A DNA stretch of 29,076 nt from Fragilaria crotonensis (lineage: Eukaryota; Bacillariophyta; Fragilariophyceae; Fragilariales; Fragilariaceae), in assembly GCA_022925895.1 (NCBI GenBank), contig JAKSYS010000739.1, forward strand, positions 1 through 29,076. The letters run 5' to 3'. Positions 10,701 to 21,142 of the stretch are shown here, in pieces. The notes under the pieces were generated by a model. It saw nothing but the letters and a program-made list of their open reading frames with translations. It did no database searches and was not told the origin of the DNA. Position 1 is the stretch's first letter. The number at the start of each line of letters is the position of its first letter. Position numbers and translations under genes: made by a program.

Positions 10701-11203
10701 AAAGAACTACCAACTTTTGCGGAACTTGAGAGCCACTTATTGAATATTGATGATTCCTGTGGACTTACTCTCCCTTCCCAAAACCAACACAATTACAACC
10801 AACATGCAACTTCTGCACACCAACCTTCATCAAGTCTGCCTTTTCAACATCAAGGCACAACTTATGATGATCTTCCAACACACCAACACCAAGCCTTCAC
10901 CAGTTCTTCAATGATGCAACCAAGTGCAGCCAAAATCAATAACAGGCCACCACATCAAGTTGAAAATCTAACCAACACTCTGGCCTCCGCACAGCATCCA
11001 AGAAGACAAAACAATGACAATGATTGCAGTATTGCAATGCAACATCCTCAACCTTTCAAAAGCAACATCGCAACGCAAGACCTCATTTCAGACAAAATTC
11101 TTCAACCACAAATCAAAGGTCCTCCAGATACCTTCAGCTCACCCAATGCTGCAAATATTACATGCTACAATTGTGGACAATTGGCCACTATGCTAATCGA
11201 TGC
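7767..11203 (+). pseudogene. gag: Gag-like polyprotein with CCHC zinc knuckle, frame broken
   Basis: The main frame runs from ATG 7767 (context ACCATGG) to a stop at 10436. Its first roughly 750 residues are rich in Ser, Thr, Pro and Asn, without a recognised domain. From about 10120 Gag-capsid-like sequence begins (LLSRRRQFNAFMDNL, W-TQVF). It continues after a frame change near 10425-10436 as FYSIKQGHQEVATSYLNRI, the usual gag F-x-x-x-KQ-x-x-E-x-x-x-x-YL pattern, and changes frame again near 10637. At 11163-11203 a retroviral-type CCHC knuckle (C-x2-C-x4-H-x4-C) is split across two frames at the GG of 11183-11184, where one base appears missing. No pol follows. The open frame upstream to 7506 overlaps the primer-binding site and is not taken as the start. 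The breaks could be decay, sequence errors or, less likely, programmed shifts. Confidence 0.7.
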
Positions 11204-11680
11204 ATAACCGTCAACAGATCACAAAACAGCAACCACGGAGGACTCCCAAACACAATCCAAACAATGATGAAACCGCACCCCACAACCAACGTGCTTATTA
11301 CATCACTGATTCAATTCCATCTCAATCACATGCTTTTTTACCATCAAGCATACATTGCATCCTGCAATGACCAGGGCAACTTCAACTGCCCAAAACCAGT
11401 TACTTCATGGCCTGGTGATATCAACACCCCAAAGCAGATGGCAATCAACAGAGTCTAACTCAATGATTTCTAACCATCAGTTCCAATATCTCCATACAGG
11501 CCAACAACAAGACACACTACACATCAACTACACTGAACACCTTGTGAATCACACTTCACAGACATTCCAAAAAAAAATGCAAGTCTCACCAAAAACAAAA
11601 AAAACAATCTTCAGATCAAAAGATTCTGTATGTTTCCAAAGCAAATGCTACAACATCAGAAATCAACAGAGATTTGATTC
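11204..11680. other. Retroelement 3' internal region, no gene
   Basis: This stretch between the zinc knuckle and the polypurine tract is A/C-rich (CAACA and ACAAC runs). It contains only short open frames with no protease, reverse transcriptase or integrase motifs, so the pol region is absent rather than fragmented. Confidence 0.6.
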
Positions 11681-11688
11681 AAGAGGGG
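11681..11688 (+). other. Polypurine tract
   Basis: AAGAGGGG ends exactly one base before the TG of the 3' LTR, the canonical place for the plus-strand primer of an LTR retrotransposon. Confidence 0.75.
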
Positions 11689-12147
11689 TGACAGACTTCC
11701 AGTATCGCCCTACATATTTTTTACATCTATCCCGATCCCTAACTGTCGCCCGTGTGCACAGTAAAACATTACATCCGTGCTCCAGTAACCAGTGCGACAC
11801 TGCACGACTGGAATCAAAACTCTTGTCGATTTGAATTTCATGTTCATCTCATCCCATGAGATTGAACACTCATTTTCAAACGAGACTCAACGCCTCGTGT
11901 ACCGACGACCACACCGCGGCACGAAACGACGTCTCCGAGAAACGAGGAGTGTTCCTCATTGTTCCAAAGGAACACTCCCCATCTATCAGACCTCTCATCC
12001 CTTGCACCTCTCCTTCTTCTCACAATTGTCAATTTTTACATATTTAGTGTCACTCACCTTTTTGCTCTCTGCACATATTTTCGCACGATGATGATGATCG
12101 ACCATGACGCGTTTTTAACCGCCGTCATGACATCATACATACCGTGC
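11689..12147 (+). repeat. 3' LTR, left part
   Basis: It begins TGACAGACTTCC and follows the 5' LTR from 6605 closely through the hairpin (11946-11978) to about 12140. It is then interrupted by the terminal repeat of the inserted element. The last four bases, GTGC (12144-12147), recur at 21355-21358 and are the candidate target-site duplication of the insertion. Confidence 0.85.
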
Positions 12148-12170
12148 ATCTAAGGGTGCCAAAACCAAGT
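12148..12170 (+). repeat. Left terminal inverted repeat of nested element
   Basis: It starts ATCTAAGGGTGCCAAAAC. The reverse complement is found at 21332-21354 with a single C/T difference near the inner end. Weaker similarity (GAATTTTTT-TCAT) continues inward on both sides. The bases just outside (C left, G right) also pair, which makes the exact boundary uncertain by one base. Confidence 0.85.
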
Positions 12171-12301
12171 CGGCTCTTGGATATGAAAAACCAATTATCT
12201 TTGATATGAGAATTTTTTGTTCATAATTTTTACCTAAAATATAGGTAAAAACTTAGGACTAAAGAGCTTGTACATCATGTGTATGAAGCGGGTTTCCTCG
12301 T

Positions 12302-12510
12302 ATTCCTGAACTCTGAAATTTATGTTTCCTGAACTTTTCATCTCTTGCATAGGAGCTCATACTTTGCATTCCTGAGCTCCAAAATTTCAATTCCTGAATT
12401 TCACTGACTCATTTTTACTAACACTGGGTGGGATTCCTGAACTCTTGGACTCTAAATATATGAACTATACCACTTCTTCATTTGTGATCATGAATTTCAA
12501 TTCCTGAATT
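12302..12510 (+). repeat. Left subterminal repeats, TTCCTGAACT type
   Basis: Six copies of TTCCTGARYT occur within about 210 bp: near 12303, 12325, 12369, 12390, 12433 and 12500, several followed by CTCTGAAATTT- or TTTCA-like tails. Matching motifs cluster at the other end of the element. Arrays of this kind are usually transposase-binding sites; that is inference here. Confidence 0.7.
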
Positions 12511-12704
12511 AGATATTCAAAAGAAGAAGTTTGCTGTGTAGTGTGTATGAAGTAATCACCTCAGTAGTTCTGAGCTGACATTGTTCATATAATAGATGTT
12601 ATTGTCGCTCATTTTAACTTTTGTTGGAGATTAGTTTTAATTGTGCCTATTCGTGTGGCTTTGATGAACCATTCTACTATTCATTACTAAGTGTCTGATC
12701 TATT

Positions 12705-14106
12705 CTAAACTGCCTCCACTTTCAATTCACTGTAGACAAGTTCAGGAGCAAGATGACTGGAGTAGTTATCATCCTCCTCATCAGAGTCCTCGTCAAATAC
12801 ATCAATGCACTTGTGTGGGCGTTTCTTACCCTTGTCATCAAATTGTTTCCTGACCCCCGCCAGACTCCTTTTTCCTTCTGGACAGAAACATTTTAAGTAG
12901 TTCCTGGTTGAATGTTGGGGTGGTTGATTTCTTTCTATCATTCTTGATGGCCATGTATAATTCATCGATTTCTCATTCCCACCTGTGACCAACCACAGCC
13001 TCCCATTATCATGAGCACCCTTGTTCCTGGAGAATGTAAAGTGGTGGCTGCGAACATGGTATTGCAAAGATTGGTCAGAAGTTAGGATGTGGTTTTTCAT
13101 TTCATTTAGTATCATAGTGTAACTTACGGGTAGGTTGTTGTTGTCCTCATCAGTCCATGTACCAATTCGCTGTTTCCAACAAGTGATAACAAAACAAGTC
13201 AGTTTCTTGTTGTTTGTTCTGTGACAAACCATTCGGATAAACTTACCATTTTCTCTGTCTTAACTAATTCCGCGAACCACCTCTTCCCATAGTTGATCAG
13301 GCACAGCAAAATGAATGCTTCATCACTTATGGACAGGATTTTCTTGCTCCATACTTTTCTGTCAGTTGTTGCACAGTGGTTCTCCATGTTGATAGTGTTA
13401 TTCCACTTGCTGCTGCCGACAATGCATGGGGCATAGGTGTCTATGATTTGGGCATAGTAGCAGATATTATCCTCATCTTGAGGAGGTAACTGGTTTCTTC
13501 CTCGCTTCCACTGTATAGGCTGTGTTCATACGTTCCTAAATTGAAGTGAATCCTCTGGATGCAAGGTGTTTGATGTTGAATGCAAGTGAGTGTGAGTATG
13601 CTCGGGCTTTGGCAAAGTACACTCACTTCAATTCTCACCTTTGAATTTCGTTTGCATGTTTTTTATTGCATTGTTCCGAAGATCAGTGTGTGTTTTACAA
13701 CTATTCTCCGCATCCCAAGCCACCAGTTTTCGGTTCCTCGAATGTTTGTGTGCTTCATGATAAAGCCACAAAGTGTTTTCTCATCTTCACTGAAATGAGA
13801 ATGATAGTCTTTTTGATAGAACTTCCAAATAGAGAACACGTGTTTTTTGATGCAAGTCTTGATCACACTGATTTGATTCTCTTCTGTATTTTCCGTCATG
13901 CTCATGTCCACTATGCTGCTTAGCCCTGGAACCGATGATGTTAGTTGGCTGTCACTTGATTTCCTGACTTTAATAGTTGAAGGTAGGGATGGTGGATTTC
14001 CGTATGCATGCTTCTGTCCTAGTTTTGCATCCATTTTCCGTGGCACTTCTTCCTCCTCCTCCTCCTCGTTGTCACTTTGAATCAGATCATTGGGATCTGT
14101 GGTCAC
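12705..14106 (-). CDS. Intron-containing gene of the nested element, unknown function
   Basis: I do not recognise this gene. The 5' coding part (14106 to about 13663) has an acidic run (DNEEEEEEEVP) and a block with IKKHVFSIWKFYQKDYHSHF and NWWLGMRRIVV. Later exons give YYAQIIDTYAPCIVG and SDEAFILLCLINYGKRW. Two introns are well supported: GTAAGT at 13246 to AG at 13170 (77 nt), after which GTWTDEDNNN follows, and GTAAGT at 13127 to AG at 13048 (80 nt). The C-terminal exon contains RPHKCIDVFDEDSDEEDD and ends at 12705. Another intron or break lies between 13663 and 13441. No ATG is in frame near 14106, so the true start is upstream or in another exon. The conserved aromatic/basic blocks suggest a DNA-binding or transposition protein, but no catalytic triad can be named. 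It is probably co-mobilised with the gene at 15080-19171. Confidence 0.55.
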
Positions 14107-14553
14107 TCGTTCACGCCTCTTATGAAGTCTCTCCTTTGTTTCCTAGAGCTGGGCTTTAAGGCAGTCATGCCTGCTGCTGTTTGTGTGCCATTGATGCCAT
14201 GGTTGTATTTGTGGTGCTTCCTTGTTGTGTGAAAAACTTTCCGATTGTGCGCCAAATTTTGAACACTGAAAATCCTGTTTGTGGATAGTCTTTTTGCCAC
14301 CATTTGAATTTCATACCAAGTACCGAAGTTGGTATGTAGGTTCTACATTCATGCAGGGTTTTCAAATTTTGAATTCATACCACACCCCTTCATTCTTTAC
14401 ATACACCAAAAATGTACCGAAAGTAAATGTACAATTTGAATGCACGCTTTCCCGAACTTCTGTTTAGTGAATCTGTGTCCTGTCAATTTCAACACCTCAT
14501 TTTCACTTCACTCGTCCTCTTCAAAACCCTTTCTTCAAAACCTTCTCTTCAAA

Positions 14554-14891
14554 ATGTTGTCCTCGTCTGCTTCCTCAAAGGCACCCCTGCTCTTCTGTCA
14601 AAACCCCTTCTGCCTGAATTTGGGAAGTTTCCCTGTCGTTTGGCTCTTGTAGTTGTTGTTGACTCACCCGCGGATCCGGACGAGAGATACCAACTGGTTG
14701 TTCAATCAACAACAGAAGAAATTAAAGAACACGAGTCAACACTGTTGAGGGAGTGGAAGTGGTCTCCAACATACCACCTTGTCTCTGGAAACACTGTCGT
14801 GGCCCCTTGTTTTGTTATATCCATCTCACACAACAGTTCCACAGTTCTTGAGACAAAACCATATACAGAGTGGGCATCCAAATTCGCTTAG
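14554..14891 (+). CDS. Small plus-strand ORF of nested element, frame-broken
   Basis: An ATG at 14554 opens MLSSSASSKAPLLF... and the frame stops at 14652. A second frame, overlapping from about 14630, continues as DSPADPDERYQLVV and runs to 14891 with WKWSPTYHLV and APCFVIS, ending YTEWASKFA. One single-base shift near 14640 would make one protein of about 112 residues. I do not know the family. It lies divergently between the two minus-strand genes and appears to be an accessory gene of the element. Confidence is low because the frame is broken. Confidence 0.35.
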
Positions 14892-15079
14892 CTAGCTTGT
14901 TGCATCAAAGTACCTAAAGGAAACATGTTGCCATCGTCTGTCCGAGCCCTCACAATCTTTGGACCATCACCATCGGCTCGCTTTGTTTGAATCTACCCAA
15001 AGAGTAAAACTTGCCTTCCTGTTGATGTCTGGGCCATCATAAAAAGAGAGTTGCCTTCCAAAGCTCACAAACTCATTCT

Positions 15080-16239
15080 TCACAGTTGAGGTTGAGCAGC
15101 AATAATCAAGGCCTCCTTGCAGAGAGGAATTGCAACCACTTCATTTGCATCATACACATACCCACTGTGAATGGTAACTGCATGTGAACCATTTCCATCG
15201 GATTCATTGAGCACAGCCAATACCATTGTGTCCTTCATTTGTTCTTGAAGGAGTTGCCAATCAAACATGTGTGGTCTCTTCAGAACTTGTCGGGTGATCC
15301 ATGTAGGCAGCTGAGTTTCAGCAAACTGTCCCACCTTCGAATGGCATCAACAGTACCTCCTCTTAGGTGACTTTCACCAAAATGGTTAATGGATTTGGCA
15401 GCATTATCAAATCCAATTGCATATAAAGCACTGGCCAATGACTTTGAAACACAAAGATCTTCACCTTCGGATTGTACAAAGTGGACCTGGGGTGCTTCAG
15501 GAACCTGCAGCTTGGGATATTCATGCAAATGTGATTCTTTGAAATCGCCCACTGGTATGTCAACAAATCCACACCTCATACGCTTGACCTCCTCCAAGAA
15601 TCCTGTCTTAAATTGTTTCACAAAGTCTTCATCAGTTCGAATGGGCTGTGTTTCTCCATGAAAGATGACCTCCCAGTAACCAGGGGCCTGTATCTGCTTC
15701 ATATGTTTACCCCCTGGTGAGTCACTGTTGCTCCTTAAGGACCTTTTCGACTGAGGATCAAACACCCATTGTGTCTGTGGGGGAACGTATCGCAGCTTAT
15801 GTACCTTTTTAGTATGAATGAGGATGGTTTCCCCTTCAGGAACAGGTACAAATCCATCCGTGTTTCCAACGTTAATGACATGTTGGATTACCCCTTTTGC
15901 ATAATCGGCATCCTTGATCCAGTCTTTGGAAACAGCAATTTTTTCTTCCTTCTTTTCCAACTTTCCTTCTTTTGTCTTAACATTGTAAACCAAAAGTGCA
16001 ACAAAGGTATCTTCACGTGGGTTGTACTTGAGGCCATGCACCATGGCCTCAGTGCCAAATGTCCATTCCAATTCAAATGCCCTTTTGAATTTCTTCCTTT
16101 CCTTCTTCATAAACTTTATTTCTTTCGTGTACTGCTCTCTGTAATCATCCTTTGTCTTTTTTCTTACATCCATCATTTTTCTTTGCATCTCGCCCGCTTC
16201 TTTTCCACATTCTTCATGTGATCTTTGGTAGAGCTCCAA
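15080..16239 (-). pseudogene. Peptidase-like C-terminal part of the element's main gene
   Basis: The frame 16239-15280 (319 codons) starts with a long basic/acidic helical region (residues 1-55, coiled-coil-like, many Lys/Glu), followed by a globular region with WVFDPQSKRS and GYWEVIFHGETQP. It ends with DLCVSKSLASALYAIGF, where Cys263 sits before a Ser-Leu-Ala-Ser helix as in papain-fold peptidases. After a single-base break near 15327 the next frame runs to 15080 with NGSHAVTIH and YDANEVVAIPL, supplying His51 and Asp62 of that frame. Cys...His...Asp spacing and order fit a papain-like cysteine peptidase. I cannot name a MEROPS family, and activity is unproven. It is probably the 3' part of one gene with the GNAT-like region upstream, since all share the strand and lie end to end. 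Confidence 0.5.
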
Positions 16240-16273
16240 CCCCAGTACAAAAATCTGTCCTCCACGAATTTGT

Positions 16274-17960
16274 TCATTGCTGCTTCATCCCTAAGAAGCA
16301 CTGGTCGATCTTCACCGTCATCTCCTTTCTTTCGCCACTTTTTCTAAATTTCTCAACTTCATTGTCTGATACCAATGTTTTGTACCTACTTTCTCCGAAA
16401 GGTAATTTCGGGCATTCATCAGGTACATGAATGTCTCCATAACCATACGTACGAGGAGGCCCACTTTCCATACCCTGCTTGCTCGGGAAGCTTAGCAGGA
16501 TCATTCCACCAGGCTTCGTTGAGATCAATATCTTCTTCCTGTTGTTCAGGTCCATCAGCAGATCCAGATGGTTTGAAATCGGCAACATCCTCCTCTGATG
16601 GCAAACTCCGTTCATTGGCATTTGGCAAAACATCCTCCTGGAAGAAACATCCTCCAACGTAACACTGTCGTCCTCTGTGGCATTGGATGGTACTGGCACC
16701 CAGGGCCACGTGAAAGTCTGAAGTTCCAACTTCAGACTTCCGTAACAGGGATCCATCAAATGATTTGAATTCTGACGTTTTGGGACTGTGACGTGTTGAA
16801 ATTCTGCAATGCGATCAAACAGCAAAACCACTGTGCTTTCATCGCATGCAAGTAGGAAATGGAAGCGAATCATCCCTTTTAAACAGTTTTGTGAATATTC
16901 CTGTGGAAAACAGCAAATGTGCTCCTTCGATTTCACATCAGTTGACATCTGGATTTCCATGCGATCGCGTCTAAACATTTCGTTGTATGCTGCAACTCCA
17001 TCTTGAGTCCCAATGATATCTCGAGAATTATTGCAATTGCAGCTATAATCCCAATCCCACAGCTATGGCCATCTTCTTGCAGGGAAGAACATCATTATCC
17101 AACACCTCAATGCAGGGAATGTATTGGTGCCTTCATTTGCCCAAAAAGTTCGTCCGAACGGACTGAGCCACTTCATCTTGTTTGGAGTGCTGCTATCATT
17201 TGCACTGTTTTCCTTTGCTCCTGGTAACTGAAGGCAAGGTTCAGGAACCAGACAACACCGACATTGTTTGGAATTTTTCGTGCCGGAGGGATGAAGACTG
17301 CAATAGCGAAAAACATGTCCGAGGCATGATACATCATCCGTGGCAGCCACAACGTCTCCAGCATTGAAAACAAATGTTGCCCCCAATGATCGTTGCTGAG
17401 ATTCAGTAGGAAACACAATCAACCTTTTCTGCAGAAGCCCTGGATAGAACAACAGGACTTCCTTCACAACACGATTCATTTGGTCATCATACTTCTGGTA
17501 AAGTTCTTCCTTAGAACTTCCATACCTTTTTTCACAAGGGCAAGACATTCTGCATGATCGGCTCCATTGGCTACCATCAAGTCGTTTCGTGCTTCTTTGC
17601 AGATAGATGACGTTGAAGACGCAAAGCAACCTTGAATTACCTGCATGTCGTCAAAAGACAGGATTGCAACTGATGTGTGATACCTGCCATCCCTCATGAG
17701 GAGTGAAGTCATCATTTGCAGCTCACGGGTGGCCATCCAAGTTTTCCCACCACTTTGCTATGATCAAGCCTTTCCTGTGATCCCATTTCTCCAAAACCAC
17801 GCAACTGGTCAGGCAGAACCAGGTCACCAAATGGTGGTGGAAGAAGGTTGTTCAAATAGTCCAGACCGGTAAATGCCTCTTCCAGATCTGCATTTGTCAG
17901 CAATGCTCCACTTGCAACATCATCTTGAGATCGATTGTTGATGAAGGGTATTGGCACCAT
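16274..17960 (-). pseudogene. Middle segments of the element's main gene, unknown domains
   Basis: Several open stretches follow one another on the minus strand in changing frames. 17960-17712 reads NADLEEAFTGLDYLNNLLPP, and 17736-17476 reads HTSVAILSFDDMQVIQG. 17500-17063 reads VKEVLLFYPGLLQKRLIVFP, with five cysteines in KQCRCCLVPEPC and an upstream C. 16978-16274 reads FHFLLACDESTVVLLFDRI and ends VEKFRKSGERKEMTVKID, with an acidic linker in an alternate frame (16620-16440, SEEDVADFKPSGSADGPEQQ). None is recognised. Frame changes without clear splice sites suggest decay or sequence errors, although introns cannot be excluded. A 26-nt palindrome lies inside it at 16714-16739. Confidence 0.4.
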
Positions 17961-18080
17961 ACAAATGTTTTTCTGGTGTTGCTACCATCATTCCGTGCAC
18001 TGACTGTCTCATTGTTGCTCTGCACAATCTCCAAAACATCACTGCTCACGAGGGAAGGGGAACCACCACTGATTTTGCGA

Positions 18081-19171
18081 CTATATTGATCTTGCTTTCT
18101 TCCTCTGACTCAACAACAGCACGCGGGAACCATCATTTCTTGTTGCACTGATCACATCACTGTTGCTTTCAACAACCTCGACAGCAGCACTGTTAGCAGC
18201 ACTGTTCAAAAGGGAACCGGAAGAAAGTTTCATCAGAGGGATAATGCAGTGCTCCTCAGACTCTGGTACAATCCATGCAAATCCACCTGTGGTCTCGTCC
18301 ATTAAGGTGTCGGCAATTGTCTTGGGAAGAAACTCAATGCCAGTTGTGTCTTGGAGATTGATTTGACGGAACCCACAGGCTTGGTAGAATTCCTTTGGCT
18401 CGTCATGGGGACACTGCAAGTAGATGTCCACACCATGTAGGCTCTCCTGACATTGTGACAGCTCACGGTGAGACAATAATAAAAAAGTTGAATGCTTGAT
18501 GAGCATTACTAACATCAGACGTCCAAACCCTTGCCGTCCAGGATGTAAGACCGGATGGCTTCCGTGATTCAGATTCTGCAATCAACAGCCAAAGCACCAA
18601 CGACGCACCAACTTCATCTCCAATTCCACTTCAAATGTAATGCATGCAATAACAACAGAGTCTTGGCACCCTATGACAGATTTCTTGAAGGGGTCATCTT
18701 CTTTCCAAGAGGACGTCCACAATCATTATTGATGGATCAGAATTCACAGCACGATCGATAGAGCTCAAATCAGCTTCTGTAGAATTGAATGATGTGCTGT
18801 AGAATTGCCTTGCAGCTTCTGTCGCCCACTTAAACCTTGTCGCCTCAGCTTTGTTTGTTTGGACACGTGTGGGTACAACGTAACTACCTTGAATTGCCAA
18901 ATTTCATTGGAGTCCTCTCTTCGTTCTGAGTCATAATCTTGGACAACGGGAGGTCTTGAAACCAAGAGCTGAACATGTGTAGTGGAAACTCTGAAACAGC
19001 ACGAGCGGGTGATGATAAAAAGACTCGAACTTGCGATCTGAATTGTTTATTGACCTTTGTTCCTGGAGGTGGTGTGAATTCATCCATACCATCACGGAAC
19101 AGGTACGCCTTATCCATAGGGACTCCTCCTTGCTGACGAGAGACAGGGGACAGTGATGGAACCTCTGCCAT
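18081..19171 (-). pseudogene. N-terminal and GNAT-like acetyltransferase part of the element's main gene
   Basis: The likely start is ATG 19171 (MAEVPSLSPVSRQQGG), followed by MDKAYLFRDGMDEFTPPPG and NEERTPMKFG. After a break near 18890 the frame 18900-18694 continues as VVPTRVQTNKAEATRFKWA and SDPSIMIVDVLLER. After a second disrupted stretch (18694-18581) a GNAT-like domain is clear in 18581-18081: GRQGFGRLMLVMLI (motif A, acetyl-CoA pyrophosphate loop, with the usual first Gln/Arg altered), VDIYLQCPHDEPKEFY and ACGFRQIN (motif B). The tail is Ser/Asn-rich. GNAT enzymes transfer acetyl from acetyl-CoA to amines; the substrate here is unknown. An acetyltransferase domain in a transposon-encoded gene is unusual. 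Stop codons between segments mean this copy may be dead. Confidence 0.5.
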
Positions 19172-19299
19172 TTTGTTGGTTGAAATATGAATAATCCTCC
19201 AACTGGTGTGCGTGTATACAACTCTTGAGCATGCGAACAGACAACTGACAAAAAGAACCAATACCGGTAGATCAATCTGGTTTGATTCACTCAAATCAA

Positions 19300-19555
19300 T
19301 GAGAATCTCTCGCAGATGACCGAATATTGGATTCTAGATGACAGATTGCCTTACAAACTCAATCGAAGCACGCACACAAGACGAAGTACTTATTCCCTCA
19401 ATTAACAACAAAATGAGAAGCACAACACTTGTCGACAAGGATCCTAATTATGAAAGGAGAAGAAGAGGAGGATGTGAGATTGAAAGCTGGAAAATACAAT
19501 CATGTGCAATGACACAACGTCAACAAGAAAGACTGGAGTACAGTACCAGCACAAT
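19300..19555. other. Upstream flank of the element's main gene
   Basis: The stretch between the presumed start of the GNAT-like gene and the repeat region holds no convincing coding sequence. The promoter of the minus-strand gene is expected here, but no element can be named. Confidence 0.3.
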
Positions 19556-20500
19556 GTTGTACGGAAGCCTCCAAGGTACTGTCGTGGTGCGAACTCGTCC
19601 CAGTACTTGACAGTACCATGAGTACAGTACGTAGACAATGGTACAGGCACAACAGAGTACCTCAACAAATCAATCAGTTGCTCACAATGATGGAAACGAC
19701 GATTCAACACAACATTCTTGTGTTGATAGGACAAAACAATCAAAACTCACGAACAAGAACGACAGTTAAGTGCCCTTGTTAGTGGAAAGGAAGAAGAAGC
19801 AAAGGGCAAAGGGACAAGCACAGAATGAAACATTCAATGCGGTGTTGGGCATGACACCAAGTTGTGACATCGACAACCGTACAGCAGGCACAAGGTAGTA
19901 TTGTAATAAACCGTAGCGCCCACCAAGGTACTGTCATACTCCCAGTACTTGATAGCAACATGAGTACAGTACGTAGACAACAGTACATGCACAAGGTAGT
20001 GTTGTACCGTAGCCTCCAAGGTACTGTCGTATTCCCAGTACTTGGCAGTACCATAAGTACGGTACGTAGACCACGGTACAGGCGCGACGTAGTGTATTAC
20101 CGTAGCCTCCAAGGTACTGTCGTACTCCCAGTACTTGGCAGCACCCTAAGTACGGTAGGTAGACGACTGTACAGGCGCGACGTAGTGTATCACCGTAACC
20201 TCCAAGGTACTGTCGTGCGAACTCGTCCCAGTACTTGACTGCACCCTGAGCACCGTACGTAGACAACGGTACTGGCACAACGGGAGTACCTCAAAACTCA
20301 TTCGACCATCACCATGATGGAAACATTCAATCAACACAACAATCAACACGAAAAAAAGCACATTTGCAGTCTTACCACTTAAGACTGCAATGTCTTGGGT
20401 GGGAAAGGACGAAGAAGGAGCGAAGATGCCAAATAATGGAGCATCAATGTGGTGTCGGGCATGACACCAAGTGGTGGAGTGCTCAACGAACGAAGTGTGA
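19556..20500. repeat. 93-bp tandem array embedded in a larger direct duplication
   Basis: Units beginning CCAAGGTACTGTC start at 19923, 20016, 20109 and 20202, a period of exactly 93 bp. A related unit starts at 19571. Each unit includes CCCAGTACTTG, AGTAC-GTACGTAGAC and a GGTACAGGC-like end. The single unit at 19571 and the last array unit at 20202 are each followed by related flank sequence (GATGGAAAC, then GGCATGACACCAAGT at about 19850 and 20456), so a segment of at least 300 bp is duplicated about 630 bp apart with the array expanded between. Open frames across it are by-products of the repetition. Confidence 0.8.
20364..20390. repeat. Perfect 11-bp stem, 5-nt loop hairpin
   Basis: The arms TTGCAGTCTTA and TAAGACTGCAA flank the loop CCACT. 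It lies in the non-coding right part of the nested element, in the second copy of the larger duplication. The first copy lacks it at the corresponding place. No function is known. Confidence 0.7.
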
Positions 20501-20559
20501 GATGTGACACTTCCCGCAAAAAAAATCACGTACGATTCTACTAAAGACAATACTGTGGC

Positions 20560-21120
20560 TGAAAAAGAATTAATTCCTTGTAGAAATATACAGCATGCAC
20601 TGGTATTGGTGCCAAAGAATTAATCAGTACATACTATCGCCTACAATTCTACGGTTTGTTGTTGAAAACACAAGATCACGTAGTACGTAGCATAGTGTCA
20701 TAGGAGTACTCGCATGATACAATACTGTACTAAAAATTATACGCTACCACCATACCGTAGTACACAAAACACAGCGCTATAGTAATGAAAGTACCGTACA
20801 CAGTACCACACTACCATACACACAGACCACGCCGTAGCTACCATACTGTACACCACCGCACCATACTAAACGTACTGTAGCAGGCACCGAACACCATGCA
20901 CCATGCACCAGACACGCCCATAGCTACTTGTACAACGTACAATGTACAGCGTATAACCAACAACGAACCATTGCGCTAGTACGACGGTAGTATCCCAGCT
21001 GACAGCACTGTAAAACCGCTGTATACTGTACACTGTACGGCACAACCAATAGTCCACCCACGATACACCATGCTACTCCAGTATTTCGTACAAAACACGT
21101 ACAGTACTCGGTGTTTTATG
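20560..21120. other. GTAC-rich non-coding region
   Basis: It has no gene. It is dense in TAC/GTA words (GTACCGTACACAGTACC, ACCATACTGTACACC) and short inverted repeats, like the array to its left, and looks like degraded derivatives of the same repeat. Confidence 0.5.
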
Positions 21121-21142
21121 TGCATCGAAATAATGAAGAAAA

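Noticed and set aside
11204..11680. Possible remnant of pol
   Set aside because: No protease, RT, RNase H or integrase motif in any frame; the sequence is low-complexity and short.
12144..12158. hAT (8-bp duplication) or Tc1/mariner (TA duplication) assignment of the nested element
   Set aside because: The 8 bp outside the termini do not match each other, and the TA lies within a longer inverted repeat; no matching transposase is seen.
19834..20278. ORFs with 30-residue repeated blocks, both strands
   Set aside because: The 93-bp period is a multiple of three, so any open frame repeats automatically; composition is repeat-derived.
19923..20290. CRISPR-like spaced repeats
   Set aside because: Units are contiguous 93-bp tandem copies without unique spacers, in a eukaryotic genome.
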